From Psychrobacillus sp040274765 (lineage in GTDB: Bacteria > Bacillota > Bacilli > Bacillales_A > Planococcaceae): 58,420 nt of DNA. The stretch spans positions 1 through 58,420 of the forward strand of contig JBEMAY010000015.1 in NCBI GenBank assembly GCA_040274765.1. The letters are read 5' to 3'. The translations under genes were made by a program, and so were the position numbers. The notes beneath the pieces are model-generated. The model saw only the letters and a program-made list of their open reading frames with translations, made no database searches and was not told where the DNA came from. Positions 34,603 to 43,708 of this stretch are shown here, piece by piece (within the stretch, counting starts at the first letter, position 1; each line of letters begins with the position of its first letter).

Positions 34603-36072
34603 CTAGATCCAACCCTTTGACTTTTTATAAATTTGAATAGCCTCCACTGTACATTCAAATACGCCTTGCCCAATCTTTTTACCGATCTCTGTTATAGGAC
34701 CTGCGTATTCAATATGAGCACCTTTTTGTGTAGCAGCAATGAGGACACTATCTGTCGAGGTACCGGTCGCAAGCGTACCAGTCCTTGCATCCGTGATTTG
34801 CTCGTGAGCCATCGCTTTCGTTTTAGCCTCTGTAGCAGTAATTACAGATTGAATAAATGCCTCCTCTGCTAGCTCTCCATTAATAACAATCCACGTATTG
34901 ATCGTACCTACAGAAGGAAACATTTCTACCTCATGTGCTCTTGAAACATCCACCGCGTTCCCAACCCCTGCAGTTACCATTACGACAATATTACCAAGAG
35001 GGGTTTTGTACTCTTTTATGACAGCATCAGTAGTTCTGACCGCTGTCATCATACCTACCGTATCTGCCTCTGATATTCCTTGAGCAGCAAGGTATTCTAT
35101 CATTTCCTCCTGAACATTATCACAATGGTAGCTCGCATCCACTCTTCGATTGACAAAGTTTCTATACCAGCCACTTCCTGCATTAATGACTGCAGATGAC
35201 CATGTCTTTAACTGATTTTCTGCTCGGAAAAGAACATAATCATCCGTTACTTGAAAATTGGAGGCTGTGATTTGTTTATCGTCTTGCTTTTCATTTACAT
35301 CCGGCAAAATGGTTATTTGTGGTTTAGGGCGTTCCGGATGAGGATTAGTACTAACTCTGGCTTCATAAACCCTCTCCACTAGACTCTTTTTTACTACCTC
35401 ATGCGGTTCTCCAATTACTTTCACGCTTCCTCGGTCCATCAATAGAAGCCTGTCACAATAAAGCGAGGCTAGGTTAATATCATGGAAAATGCTGATAACC
35501 GTAATACCTTTCTCAATTGCTTGTGTTTTAATCGTATCCAGGAGCTGCTTTTGATGGGCAATATCCAAGTGATTCGTGGGCTCATCTAAAAGCAATATTG
35601 GGGCTTGCTGAGCTAAAGCCTGTGCAACAAATACTCGCTGCTGTTCTCCTCCAGATAGAAGCTCTAGTAAATGCTTTTCATATTTGTCGATAGCAGTAAG
35701 CCTCATTGCTTCCTGTGTCGCTACTTCATCCTCTTTCGACCATGTAGAAAACCATCCTGTTTGATGAGGGTATCGACCGAGAGAGACTGTATCCCGAACA
35801 GTATGGGAAAAAGCTTGATTGTGCAGCTGAGGCAAAACCGCCAGCCTTTTTGCAAGCTCCTTTGAGGAATAGGATTTCAGTGGCTTACCTTCAATTAGTA
35901 CTTCTCCCGATGAAGGTGTAAGAATTCCACTCATCAATTTCAGAAGTGTAGACTTCCCACTACCATTTGGCCCCAATATCCCGAGCATTTCTCCTTTAGA
36001 TACCTGAAAGGAGACGTCATGCACGACTAGTTTTTGATTGTAGCCACCAGATATATTTTTGATCTCTAGCAT
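34603..36072 (-). CDS. BtuD-CbiZ fusion: cobalamin ABC ATPase plus adenosylcobinamide amidohydrolase
   Basis: 489 residues from MLEIKNISGGYNQK, AAAGGAG nine bases upstream. Residues 1-~255 are an ABC ATPase: Walker A GPNGSGKST (34-42), LSGGEQQRV, ILLLDEPTNHLD, and the His loop IFHDIN. After a linker (~255-280, KPQITILPDVNEKQDD) the rest is CbiZ: VINAGSGWYRNFVNRRV, GMMTAVRTTDAV, VTAGVGNAVDVSRAHE and DARTGTLATGTSTDSV. CbiZ cleaves the aminopropanol arm to give cobyric acid, so the fusion ties import to remodelling. Fusions of this sort are known in some Bacilli. Confidence 0.92.
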   Translation of the reverse strand: MLEIKNISGGYNQKLVVHDVSFQVSKGEMLGILGPNGSGKSTLLKLMSGILTPSSGEVLIEGKPLKSYSSKELAKRLAVLPQLHNQAFSHTVRDTVSLGRYPHQTGWFSTWSKEDEVATQEAMRLTAIDKYEKHLLELLSGGEQQRVFVAQALAQQAPILLLDEPTNHLDIAHQKQLLDTIKTQAIEKGITVISIFHDINLASLYCDRLLLMDRGSVKVIGEPHEVVKKSLVERVYEARVSTNPHPERPKPQITILPDVNEKQDDKQITASNFQVTDDYVLFRAENQLKTWSSAVINAGSGWYRNFVNRRVDASYHCDNVQEEMIEYLAAQGISEADTVGMMTAVRTTDAVIKEYKTPLGNIVVMVTAGVGNAVDVSRAHEVEMFPSVGTINTWIVINGELAEEAFIQSVITATEAKTKAMAHEQITDARTGTLATGTSTDSVLIAATQKGAHIEYAGPITEIGKKIGQGVFECTVEAIQIYKKSKGWI

Positions 36073-36073
36073 T

Positions 36074-37069
36074 TTATGCAACTCCTTTCTTACGTTGTCG
36101 GAAGAAGATAAATGCAAATACTGGTGCGCCAATGAAGGCAGTGATTACTCCTATTGGAAGCTCTGTAGGAGAGATGATGGTACGTGATACCAGGTCACAA
36201 ATGATTAATAGCGAAGCGCCATTTATGAAGCTTAATGGGAGTACATGCCGGTTATCGGAGCCAAATAGCAGCCTTGTCATATGAGGCACCACTAATCCGA
36301 CAAATCCAATGGTTCCCGACACAGCTACAGCCGTTCCTGTTAGCATGGAGCCACCTATTAAGATCATCATTTTACGTTTCTTTACTTCCACACCTAAATG
36401 CTGTGCCCGTTCTTCTCCAAACAGCATTGCATTTAACTCCCTACGGTTCAACCATAATAAAAGTGAACCAATTATCATATTCGGTAAGGCCATCTGTACA
36501 TAGCTCCAGCCACGCATAGACACACTACCTAGCAACCAGCCGATAATTTGTCTTAGCTCTTCCCCTGTTAAAGCAATCATTAAAGAAATAACAGAGCCGA
36601 GAAAGGAGCTAAAGATGATACCTGTTAATATAATCGTTTCCATCTTCATCGCTCGATCAACTAGCTTTGCAAAGCTGATAACGATAAGCATGGTTGTCAG
36701 TGCTCCTATCATACTGAAAACAGGCAAAGTGAACATTCCTAAAAAAGGTACCGATATTCCAAAAAAGAGTGTAGCCACTGCACCAACCGATGCTCCGGAC
36801 GACACTCCCAATGTATAAGGGTCAGCGAGTGGGTTTTTAAGCAAGCTTTGAAAGGCTGCTCCCGCTATTGCCAGAGATGCTCCGACTAAACCTGCTAGAA
36901 TAACTCGCGGCATCCGAATCTTCCAAACGATATTTGTTGCTATCGCATCTGTACTTGTATCCCATAGAGTACTAATCGGTACCTTCACAGATCCGACCGA
37001 CACACCAAGCCAAATGGCTACGACCAACGTAGCCAGCGACAAGATATAACCGATCATGGATTTACTCAC
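36074..37069 (-). CDS. btuC: Cobalamin/corrinoid ABC permease (BtuC, FecCD family)
   Basis: 331 residues, about ten membrane segments. FecCD family marks: RMPRVILAGLVGASLAIAG, FQSLLKNPLADPYTLGVSSG, and GFVGLVVPHMTRLLFG. Exports nothing; it forms the import channel with the BtuD part of the next gene and the BtuF lipoprotein. Overlaps btuF by eight bases and lies one base before the fusion gene. Substrate inferred from the riboswitch and neighbours. Confidence 0.92.
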   Translation of the reverse strand: MSKSMIGYILSLATLVVAIWLGVSVGSVKVPISTLWDTSTDAIATNIVWKIRMPRVILAGLVGASLAIAGAAFQSLLKNPLADPYTLGVSSGASVGAVATLFFGISVPFLGMFTLPVFSMIGALTTMLIVISFAKLVDRAMKMETIILTGIIFSSFLGSVISLMIALTGEELRQIIGWLLGSVSMRGWSYVQMALPNMIIGSLLLWLNRRELNAMLFGEERAQHLGVEVKKRKMMILIGGSMLTGTAVAVSGTIGFVGLVVPHMTRLLFGSDNRHVLPLSFINGASLLIICDLVSRTIISPTELPIGVITAFIGAPVFAFIFFRQRKKGVA

Positions 37070-38012
37070 TAAATGCCTCCGGATAAATAGCCTTAGCCAC
37101 TTCCTCTAAGCCTTCTACTAAACGTGGACCTGGACGACTAGTTGCATCCTCATCTACTTGAACAACCTCATCATTTTGAATAGCAGTCACTGTATCAAAG
37201 CCATCACGCTGCTTCACCTTTTCTACAATGCCTTCGTAGTCATAGGTAAGTAACATAACATCTGGGTTACGACTTACTATTTCCTCTGGGTTAACTTGAA
37301 ACCAGCCCTCTTGATCGGCCATGATATTTTCTGCATTGATCATCGTTAATATTTCTTGCATAAACGTCCCATTTCCAGGAGTATATATCTCTGGCACATC
37401 TGAGGTTTCTACGAATACAGTTTTCTTTGTCTCTATATTTGCAGCCTTTTCTTTAATATCCTCAACCTTTGCCTTCATATCCTCTATAAGGACCTGTGCT
37501 TCTTCATATTTCCCAGTTGCTCGACCGATTTGTTCGATAGTTGCATACGTTAATTGGAAATCTGTTGCCCCCTGCACCACATATACTTTTACACCAGCAT
37601 CCCGTAGCTGTTGTAATCCTGCCTCAGCCATTCCAACAATGGACTCGTGTGCAAACACAATATCAGGGTTCATGGAAATAATTTTTTCAATGTTAAATTC
37701 CATACCGCCAATTTTTTCTTTTTCTAATGCTTCCTCTGGATAGCTTTCGTAATCATTAACACCGATGATTTCCTCATCTAGTCCTAAAGCAAATAGAATT
37801 TCAGTATTGCTTGGAATCATAGATATAATGGAAGTCGGAGCTTCTTCTAGGGTAATTTCTTGTCCTACTGCATCCGTCAGTGTAAGTGGGAATGCTGTTT
37901 CTGAGTTACCAATTTCTTGACCATTTTCTTTTTCTGTTGGAAGTGTCTCTTGCTCACTACAACCAACTATCATTAGCAAGGTCATTCCAATAACTAACCA
38001 AAACTTCTTCAT
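37062..38012 (-). CDS. btuF: Cobalamin/corrinoid-binding lipoprotein (BtuF type)
   Basis: 316 residues. Signal peptide with lipobox LMIVGC, Cys18 the lipidated residue, then a linker and the two-lobed helical-backbone binding fold: PTSIISMIPSNTEILFALGL, IGVNDYESYPEEA, IISMNPDIVFAHES and EIVSRNPDVMLLTYDYEG. Anchored outside the membrane, it delivers corrinoids to BtuC. First gene of the riboswitch operon, 23 bases after the leader terminator. Confidence 0.9.
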   Translation of the reverse strand: MKKFWLVIGMTLLMIVGCSEQETLPTEKENGQEIGNSETAFPLTLTDAVGQEITLEEAPTSIISMIPSNTEILFALGLDEEIIGVNDYESYPEEALEKEKIGGMEFNIEKIISMNPDIVFAHESIVGMAEAGLQQLRDAGVKVYVVQGATDFQLTYATIEQIGRATGKYEEAQVLIEDMKAKVEDIKEKAANIETKKTVFVETSDVPEIYTPGNGTFMQEILTMINAENIMADQEGWFQVNPEEIVSRNPDVMLLTYDYEGIVEKVKQRDGFDTVTAIQNDEVVQVDEDATSRPGPRLVEGLEEVAKAIYPEAFSE

Positions 38013-38034
38013 CCTTCATTCCTCCTAAAATTAA

Positions 38035-38068
38035 ACAATAAAAAATCTCCCATCCTAGGATGAGAGAT
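38035..38068 (-). terminator. Terminator of the cobalamin riboswitch
   Basis: ATCTCTCATCC and GGATGGGAGAT (one G-T pair) with a 2-base gap form the stem; TTTTTTATTG follows on the minus strand. It lies between the aptamer and btuF, so ligand binding should favour this hairpin. Confidence 0.85.
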
Positions 38069-38143
38069 AGATAGGTATAAATCTGCCAAAAATACTGAAA
38101 GCGGACCTACACCAGACCTATCCGCGTAGGTAATGGGTGTGAA

Positions 38144-38262
38144 CGTAAAGGCAGGTTTTCTGGCTTATGATGCATGTGCATCACTTACAGTGGCGGGACC
38201 GCGCTGGACTCTAACCAGCTTCCCTTTTAACTCTAGCTTCCGATAGCTAGAGCACCTTTACG
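38144..38262 (-). promoter_or_regulatory. Cobalamin riboswitch aptamer
   Basis: Read on the minus strand: P1 GTAAAGG...CCTTTAC, then GGTGC, AAGGGAAGCTGGT, the B12 box AGTCCAGCGCGGTCCCGCCACTG in two conserved halves (AGTCCAGCGCGG and CCCGCCACTG), and AGCCAGAAAACCTGCC. Residues 38073-38143 hold GGATAGGT/ACCTA-type pairings that could form the antiterminator. It controls the whole operon from btuF to cblS. Confidence 0.95.
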
Positions 38263-38291
38263 CAAATGTTATTCTATTGTTTCTTGCATTT

Positions 38292-38319
38292 ATTATACCT
38301 TATATTTAGATGTTGTCGA
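38292..38319 (-). promoter_or_regulatory. Sigma-A promoter of the cobalamin operon
   Basis: TCGACA (38314-38319), 16 bases, TATAAT (38292-38297) on the minus strand. Predicted start near 38285, about 23 bases before the aptamer P1. Confidence 0.7.
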
Positions 38320-38424
38320 GATGAAGTCGGTATTTGAGAAAGGTATCCGTTTCATAATTTCAATAATAAGAACGATTAATAAAGAATATGGAAATTTATA
38401 TGCTTTTATATGTGTAAAATAGAG

Positions 38425-38562
38425 TTGATTTCCACTCTAGGCGGACGCTTTCCGTGGGGTGAGCGATAAGCCATCACCCGTCGCTTACGCGCGCGGTTGT
38501 GATGTCTTATCTGTCTCACTCATCCCTACTTGTGTCGCCGCCTGCCGCTCCAATCAATAATT
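38425..38562. repeat. Dispersed GC-rich palindromic element
   Basis: GGCGGACGCTTTCCGTGGGG near 38440 and GTGTCGCCGCCTGCCGCTCC near 38534 are the two ends; between them GAGCGATAAGCCATCACC and CGCTTACGCGCG occur. Same family as the copies at 23650 and 49880. It sits in the 420-bp gap upstream of the cobalamin promoter and downstream of the DUF1963 gene; the rest of the gap shows no gene. Confidence 0.8.
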
Positions 38563-38731
38563 AGAAAAGGTTCGTGGTTGATCGGTAAAGGCAGTTTAAG
38601 AGAGTATATAAAACGAACTACTATAGAGAACAGTAGTAATTGATTAAAGGTGATTTCAGTGAAATTTTTACATTCATATTATGTCCATCCCCTATTAGAA
38701 AGTATTCGAGAGATACTCACCTCAGAGGCTA

Positions 38732-39412
38732 TTAATAAAAATCGCAGTATACAATCCAATCTTGTTTGCGTTGATTAAAGAAAAAATAAAAACTACCACT
38801 ATCAACTATATTGAATTGTGCCTTGGGGTCGGAGCTTATTTGAAAAACAAATGGATATTCTTCACCGTATGAAACTCCACTCTGTGTATAAGAGGGGTAC
38901 CCACCGACCTTATGCATAGGATAGATATCCTCCACGATGTCATCGTAATATTCGATGTCATCCTCTAATTCAATGCGTAAAACTTCGTCTACAATTTCTG
39001 GCGGTATATCATCAGAGTCCCAGGCAGGAGCATCATTCTCAACTAGTTTCGGTTTTAATGGAAAAGGTTTCATCCTTGCAGTCTGATCGTTAATTTTATG
39101 TAATTCGTTGAAGCTTGTATAGCAATTGATCCTAAAATATGGCGCTAGGTTATCATCATTTAAATGATCATATACATTAAAGTCCATATAAATGGTGATA
39201 AGTTGAATATTTTTTAATTCCTCCGGTACGTAAGGGAGTTCGTTTAAAAAAATGGTACATAAAGGTTCAAACTGGGAAGGCATCTGTTCTCCATTAGTCC
39301 ACAAGACCTTTCCAATCCAGCTCTCTCCTAATTCTTCCGTTGGTCGATAACCACCCGTCTCAAAAATGGTAGCTTGCTTAAATAGTACTTCTTTTAATTG
39401 AGCAATGTTCAT
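38732..39412 (-). CDS. DUF1963 (YwqG-like) protein
   Basis: 226 residues, soluble and acidic. The C-terminal third shows the DUF1963 pattern: MHKVGGYPSYTQSG, FVFQISSD, then DSGSFYFFFNQ and a terminal aromatic run. Function is unknown; in B. subtilis ywqG lies in an LXG toxin locus, so an immunity-like role is one option. Last gene of a four-gene minus-strand run, 12 bases after the DUF2185 gene. Confidence 0.75.
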   Translation of the reverse strand: MNIAQLKEVLFKQATIFETGGYRPTEELGESWIGKVLWTNGEQMPSQFEPLCTIFLNELPYVPEELKNIQLITIYMDFNVYDHLNDDNLAPYFRINCYTSFNELHKINDQTARMKPFPLKPKLVENDAPAWDSDDIPPEIVDEVLRIELEDDIEYYDDIVEDIYPMHKVGGYPSYTQSGVSYGEEYPFVFQISSDPKAQFNIVDSGSFYFFFNQRKQDWIVYCDFY

Positions 39413-39424
39413 ATAAATCCCCTC

Positions 39425-40051
39425 CTAGGCTAAGTAAGACTCCCAATCATAATCTTCTATTTTATAGAAGACACCGTGGTCATTTCTTTCATATGCACAT
39501 AGAGGTGGCTCATCAATAAAAGATAGAACAGAGTCATCTATATTTAAAATTACACCTATGGATATATACTGGAAATTATCAGAATTACTTAAAAATCTAT
39601 TATCTTCGTAACCAGTTAAAACAGACCAACCAGAATCTTGAGCATCTTTTGGATCATCTTTTAGCATAAAATTAAATTCATCTCTCTCTAAAACATCGTT
39701 GCTTACAATTATTTTCGTATCAAAGTAATAATCCCATTTAGAAGATTTTGGATCATTATACTCCGTATCACATATATGATCTGCACGAAATGAAATTTCT
39801 TGACCAATTTTTAATTCGCTTATATTGATTGGGTCGTTTGAAAGAACACCCTTAAAGTTTTCCATATCCCTATGGGTAATTTTCACCCACATTCTTTCAC
39901 CTGCATACCCGTCTGCTCTAGTCTCGCATTCGAAAATTAATTTGACCATATCTCCTATCCTTAAAATATCAATTACTTCCTGGCTAGGAATATAAAAAGT
40001 ATATGGCGCTTCCTTATTTCTCTTATAAACATTCTCTAAGTACCATGACAT
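39425..40051 (-). CDS. DUF2314-like plus DUF2185 protein
   Basis: 208 residues. N-terminal half (about 25-95) reads like DUF2314: GERMWVKITHRDMENFKGVL, SNDPINISELKIGQEISFRA. C-terminal half matches DUF2185: GWSVLTGYEDNRFLSNSDNF, VILNIDDSVLSFIDEPPLCA and YERNDHGVF. Both domains are common among immunity-type or cytosolic housekeeping proteins of unclear role. Soluble, acidic. Between the DUF1963 and DUF3221-like genes. Confidence 0.7.
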   Translation of the reverse strand: MSWYLENVYKRNKEAPYTFYIPSQEVIDILRIGDMVKLIFECETRADGYAGERMWVKITHRDMENFKGVLSNDPINISELKIGQEISFRADHICDTEYNDPKSSKWDYYFDTKIIVSNDVLERDEFNFMLKDDPKDAQDSGWSVLTGYEDNRFLSNSDNFQYISIGVILNIDDSVLSFIDEPPLCAYERNDHGVFYKIEDYDWESYLA

Positions 40052-40085
40052 TATATTTACTCCTTGAACTGTTTTGACATAATCT

Positions 40086-40409
40086 TTACGAGTCTTTCAT
40101 CACTTTAATTTTTTTTGCAACTATCTTCCCTTCGATTTCCTCAGTCCAGACTTTCACTTCTTGACCTTCTATTAGACTCTTAGTAGTCTTTATTTTCCCT
40201 ACTATTTCAGTGTTATCTGTGAAATGGACTTCAGGAGTAGAATGTTCGTATTCGGGGTTAATTTTAAGCGGATATAATATAAATTTACTTTCCGTTAAGT
40301 CCCCTATCTTACCATGATAATCTGCTCTACTAAAAAGAAAAAAGGCAAGAACAGCTATAACAGCAATAGATATTAGCATTATCCAGGTGATTTGGTTTCT
40401 TCTTTTCAT
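40086..40409 (-). CDS. Small membrane-anchored protein (DUF3221-like)
   Basis: 107 residues. One N-terminal membrane segment (ITWIMLISIAVIAVLAFFLF), then a ~75-residue outer domain that looks like an OB-type beta barrel, TEIVGKIKTTKSLIEGQEVKVWTE in two strands, ending AKKIKVMKDS, as in YobA/DUF3221 proteins. Function unknown. Starts within the last codons of the DUF2975 gene (four-base overlap). Confidence 0.6.
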   Translation of the reverse strand: MKRRNQITWIMLISIAVIAVLAFFLFSRADYHGKIGDLTESKFILYPLKINPEYEHSTPEVHFTDNTEIVGKIKTTKSLIEGQEVKVWTEEIEGKIVAKKIKVMKDS

Positions 40410-40879
40410 TCATTATGCTCCAATCGAGCTATTGCTTCTTGTAGAAGTCTTTGTAGAACAGATGCAAAGGCTGCAATTACAAGGGAAGCAAAAATCATTC
40501 CTAATCCAATGCCTATAATTCCAGGTGCATCATCCTTATCTGCCATAAGAAAGAATATCGGCATACCTAAAACGTATAAAGAGCTAATAGTTAATGCACA
40601 GTATGTTATATTCTTTAGGGCTCTAACTGATGATTTTGTGAAGGCTTTATTTTTATAAATGTAATTTAAAAGTATGAATGCTTGATAGAGAGCAAAGTAA
40701 AAAGGAATAGCCGTTGCGTACAAATCGATATAAACTAAATACTTTAGATAAGAATGCTCAGGATATAATTCCGCTGCAAAGCCTGCTATTTCAGGCACTA
40801 AAAATATACATAACGCAAGCACTGGTATTCCCATTAAAATAACAGCTAACTTTAAAAATAATATAACGGCTTTTTCCAT
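40406..40879 (-). CDS. DUF2975 membrane protein
   Basis: 157 residues from MEKAVILFLKLAVILMGIPV, a better start than the ATG seven codons earlier (GTGGGGTG before it). Four membrane segments; LYQAFILLNYIYKNKAFTKS and RALKNITYCALTISSLYVLG match DUF2975, which is usually paired with a small Xre-type regulator; none is seen here. First gene of a four-gene run. Function unknown. Confidence 0.7.
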   Translation of the reverse strand: MEKAVILFLKLAVILMGIPVLALCIFLVPEIAGFAAELYPEHSYLKYLVYIDLYATAIPFYFALYQAFILLNYIYKNKAFTKSSVRALKNITYCALTISSLYVLGMPIFFLMADKDDAPGIIGIGLGMIFASLVIAAFASVLQRLLQEAIARLEHNE

Positions 40880-41067
40880 AAAGGCACCCCACTCTTCCAT
40901 TGATTAGATTATATTACATCCCTTAAACCTTTAGAATAATTACTGACATTTACTACCTTCATTGATAAAGTATAATTAACCACTTTCTTCCAGTGTCACT
41001 CCAATTCTATATGTTGTATAGAACGAATAGTCGCGAGGAGGCATCCTATTGTTAAAGAAGGAGAGAT

Positions 41068-41475
41068 ATGATGATTTGGATAACACTCGTATTTTATATT
41101 TTGATTATGTTTGTTTTCAATACAATCGTTAGGTTTTTATGGAGGTATTTATTTAGAATTAAAAAAGAAAAAAAGTCCTTTTTTTCACACAATCATGTCA
41201 ATGAGTTGCACAAAAAAATAGACGGAGCTTTCCGAATTACTTTTATGTTTATATTAATCGTTGTTAATACCATGGTAATAATAGAGGATTATCCAATACA
41301 AATTTATATTTATACTACCCTCTTATACGTTGTGTTAGGTTTTGCGGTAAGAGGATTTTATGAATATAAATATTCGCAGAATCCCAAACAGTCCATTGTA
41401 ACAATTAGCGATGGGATAATATTTTCAATTGGACTTCTAATAGTATTTAATTACCTTATAGAGTATTTTGGCTAA
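41068..41475 (+). CDS. DUF4181 membrane protein
   Basis: 135 residues, four membrane segments, strongly basic loop RIKKEKKSFFSHNHVNELHK, then FRITFMFILIVVNTMVIIED and YTTLLYVVLGFAVRGFYEYK. Matches DUF4181; role unknown. AAGGAG lies 4 bases before the first ATG and 7 before the second, which may be the true start. Divergent from the DUF2975 run and convergent with argS. Confidence 0.65.
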   Translation: MMIWITLVFYILIMFVFNTIVRFLWRYLFRIKKEKKSFFSHNHVNELHKKIDGAFRITFMFILIVVNTMVIIEDYPIQIYIYTTLLYVVLGFAVRGFYEYKYSQNPKQSIVTISDGIIFSIGLLIVFNYLIEYFG

Positions 41476-41569
41476 TGATGGAAACAATCGTTTAACTATC
41501 GAATAAGTATGAGTTGAAGATACAAATCTCCAGCTCCTTTTTACGTACTTTTAATTTCCCTCAAAAGCC

Positions 41570-41609
41570 AAATAAAAAAGGCATCAAGAATTGTATTCTC
41601 AATGCCTTT
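41570..41609 (-). terminator. Terminator after argS
   Basis: AAAGGCAT..AGAAT pairs with ATTCT..ATGCCTTT over ACA, then TTTTATTTGG on the minus strand; 10 bases past the argS stop. Confidence 0.85.
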
Positions 41610-41619
41610 AAACATTTGT

Positions 41620-43287
41620 TTACATTTTTTCTGGTGCAGAAACACCAATTAGTTTTAATGCATTTGCAATCGTTTGACGTGCAGACGTCACTAGCGCAAG
41701 GCGTGCTTCTGTAAGAGGCATATTGTCTGCGTTTAGTACTTTGTCTGCATTGTAGAAGCTATGGAATGTTGCAGCAAGCTCTTGGATATAGGTTGCCACA
41801 CGGTGAGGAGCACGAAGTTTTGCAGCGTCTGCCACCACTTGTGGGAAGTCACCAATTTTTTTCAATAGATCTAATTCTTTTTCGCTTTGTAATACATCCA
41901 AGGAGGCAGTAGAAGCCTTCATCCCTTGTGTTTCTGCTGAGCGTAAAATAGAGCAAATACGAGCATGTGCGTATTGTGCATAATACACTGGGTTTTCATT
42001 TGATTGGGAAACAGCTAAATCTAAGTCAAAGTCCATGTGAGAATCACCTGAACGCATACCGAAGAAATAACGAACTGCGTCTAGTCCTACTTCTTCTACA
42101 AGCTCACGCATCGTTACCGCTTTACCTGTACGCTTACTCATTTTCATCTTTTCGCCGTCTTTATACAACTGAACCATTTGAATAACAGATACTTCTAATT
42201 TTTCACGGTTATATCCAAGTGCTTCAAACGCAGCTTTCATACGTGGGATATATCCGTGATGGTCTGCTCCCCAAATATTAATAAGCTGATCGAAGCCGCG
42301 AGCTAGCTTATTCTCATGGTAAGCGATATCTGGTAATAAATACGTGAATGACCCATCGCTTTTAATAAGTACACGATCTTTGTCATCTCCGAATGTAGTA
42401 GAGCGTAACCAAGTTGCTCCCTCTTCTTCAAAAATATGACCGTTTTCACGTAATTTGTTTAACGCAATATCAATTTTCCCACCCTCATATAAGGAAGTTT
42501 CAGAGAACCAGTTGTCAAAGTTCACACGGAAATCAGCTAGATCCTTTTGAAGTTTAGCTAATTCTACCTTTAGACCATGAGTGCGGAATGCTTGGAAACG
42601 CTCTTCATCTGACATATGAACAAACTTATCTCCATGTTCTTTAGCAAGTTCAGCCCCAATTTGAATAATATCTTGACCACGGTATCCGTCTTCAGGCATT
42701 TCCTTTTCAAGACCCAATGCTTCAAAGTAACGCACTTCAATAGAGACAGCTAAATTGTTTATTTGGTTTCCTGCATCGTTTATATAATACTCACGAGAAA
42801 CATCATAGCCAGCAAAGTCTAATACATTACATAAGGAATCTCCAACAGAAGCTCCACGTGCATGACCTAAATGTAAATCACCTGTTGGGTTGGCAGAAAC
42901 GAATTCTACTTGAATTTTTTCGTTACCACCAGATGCTGTGCGTCCGTAATTTTCTTTTTCTGAAAGTACTGCTTTTACTACATCCTGCAAGTAATCTTTA
43001 CGTACAGTAATGTTCATGAAGCCTGGTCCAGCGATGTCGATTTTCTCCATCATTGTTCCATCCATCGTCAGATTTTCAATAATTGCCTCTGCAATTTGAC
43101 GAGGGTTTTTCTTTGCGATTTTAGTTAATTGCATAGCGATGTTTGTTGCATAGTCTCCATTTACTTTGTCTTTTGGTGTTTCAAGATGAACTGATGGTAG
43201 CTGTTCCTCGGTTACAAGCTCTGCTTTAAGTACGGCATGCTGCAAAGCTTCCTTAATGGATTGTTGTACTTTTTCTACTGCGTTCAT
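41620..43287 (-). CDS. argS: Arginyl-tRNA synthetase
   Basis: 555 residues, full length class I synthetase. HIGH motif as HLGHARG in NPTGDLHLGHARG, KMSKS as KMSKRTGKAV, the Arg-specific additional domains at the N-terminus (AVLKAELV...) and the C-terminal anticodon-binding domain (YAHARICSILR). Charges tRNA-Arg. One base after the ywiB-type gene, as in B. subtilis. Confidence 0.97.
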   Translation of the reverse strand: MNAVEKVQQSIKEALQHAVLKAELVTEEQLPSVHLETPKDKVNGDYATNIAMQLTKIAKKNPRQIAEAIIENLTMDGTMMEKIDIAGPGFMNITVRKDYLQDVVKAVLSEKENYGRTASGGNEKIQVEFVSANPTGDLHLGHARGASVGDSLCNVLDFAGYDVSREYYINDAGNQINNLAVSIEVRYFEALGLEKEMPEDGYRGQDIIQIGAELAKEHGDKFVHMSDEERFQAFRTHGLKVELAKLQKDLADFRVNFDNWFSETSLYEGGKIDIALNKLRENGHIFEEEGATWLRSTTFGDDKDRVLIKSDGSFTYLLPDIAYHENKLARGFDQLINIWGADHHGYIPRMKAAFEALGYNREKLEVSVIQMVQLYKDGEKMKMSKRTGKAVTMRELVEEVGLDAVRYFFGMRSGDSHMDFDLDLAVSQSNENPVYYAQYAHARICSILRSAETQGMKASTASLDVLQSEKELDLLKKIGDFPQVVADAAKLRAPHRVATYIQELAATFHSFYNADKVLNADNMPLTEARLALVTSARQTIANALKLIGVSAPEKM

Positions 43288-43288
43288 T

Positions 43289-43708
43289 TTATTCCGCCTC
43301 CGTATATGATAGTTCTAATTTATATGTACCGACCACTTCTTCGTCCACTATAAGCTCATAATGAACTAGAAATTGACCATCTGTAAATTGCAATTTCTTT
43401 GTATTGGTTGTAATCATGAAGGTGCCGTATCCTGTGTCATAGCTACCGGTCTGCTGTTCTCCTCGTTGAAATGGCAGTCGCATTTTGACACCACCACTTC
43501 TAAGTATTAAAGCAGATTCAGCATTTAACTTAACTGTAGTTTTAATTGTTTTTTCATTCTGCACTTCCTCATAAACTAAATAAGGCTGCTCTCCCTTTAA
43601 GGTTAGAACGCCTGTAGTGCGAATGTCAAAGGATTCTTTTTTAGATTTTGGATGTTGGATTGTGGATCGTAATCGAACAGCAACTTCTTTTTTTATTGGT
43701 TCAGACAT
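43289..43708 (-). CDS. ywiB: DUF1934 protein (YwiB family)
   Basis: 139 residues from MSEPIKKEVAVRLRS, with AAAGGA nine bases upstream; an ATG three codons earlier is inside the ribosome site. Beta-rich calycin-like fold expected from DUF1934: FDIRTTGVLTLKGEQPYLVY, GSYDTGYGTFMI and KLELSYTE. Function unknown. Conserved operon partner of argS. Confidence 0.88.
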   Translation of the reverse strand: MSEPIKKEVAVRLRSTIQHPKSKKESFDIRTTGVLTLKGEQPYLVYEEVQNEKTIKTTVKLNAESALILRSGGVKMRLPFQRGEQQTGSYDTGYGTFMITTNTKKLQFTDGQFLVHYELIVDEEVVGTYKLELSYTEAE

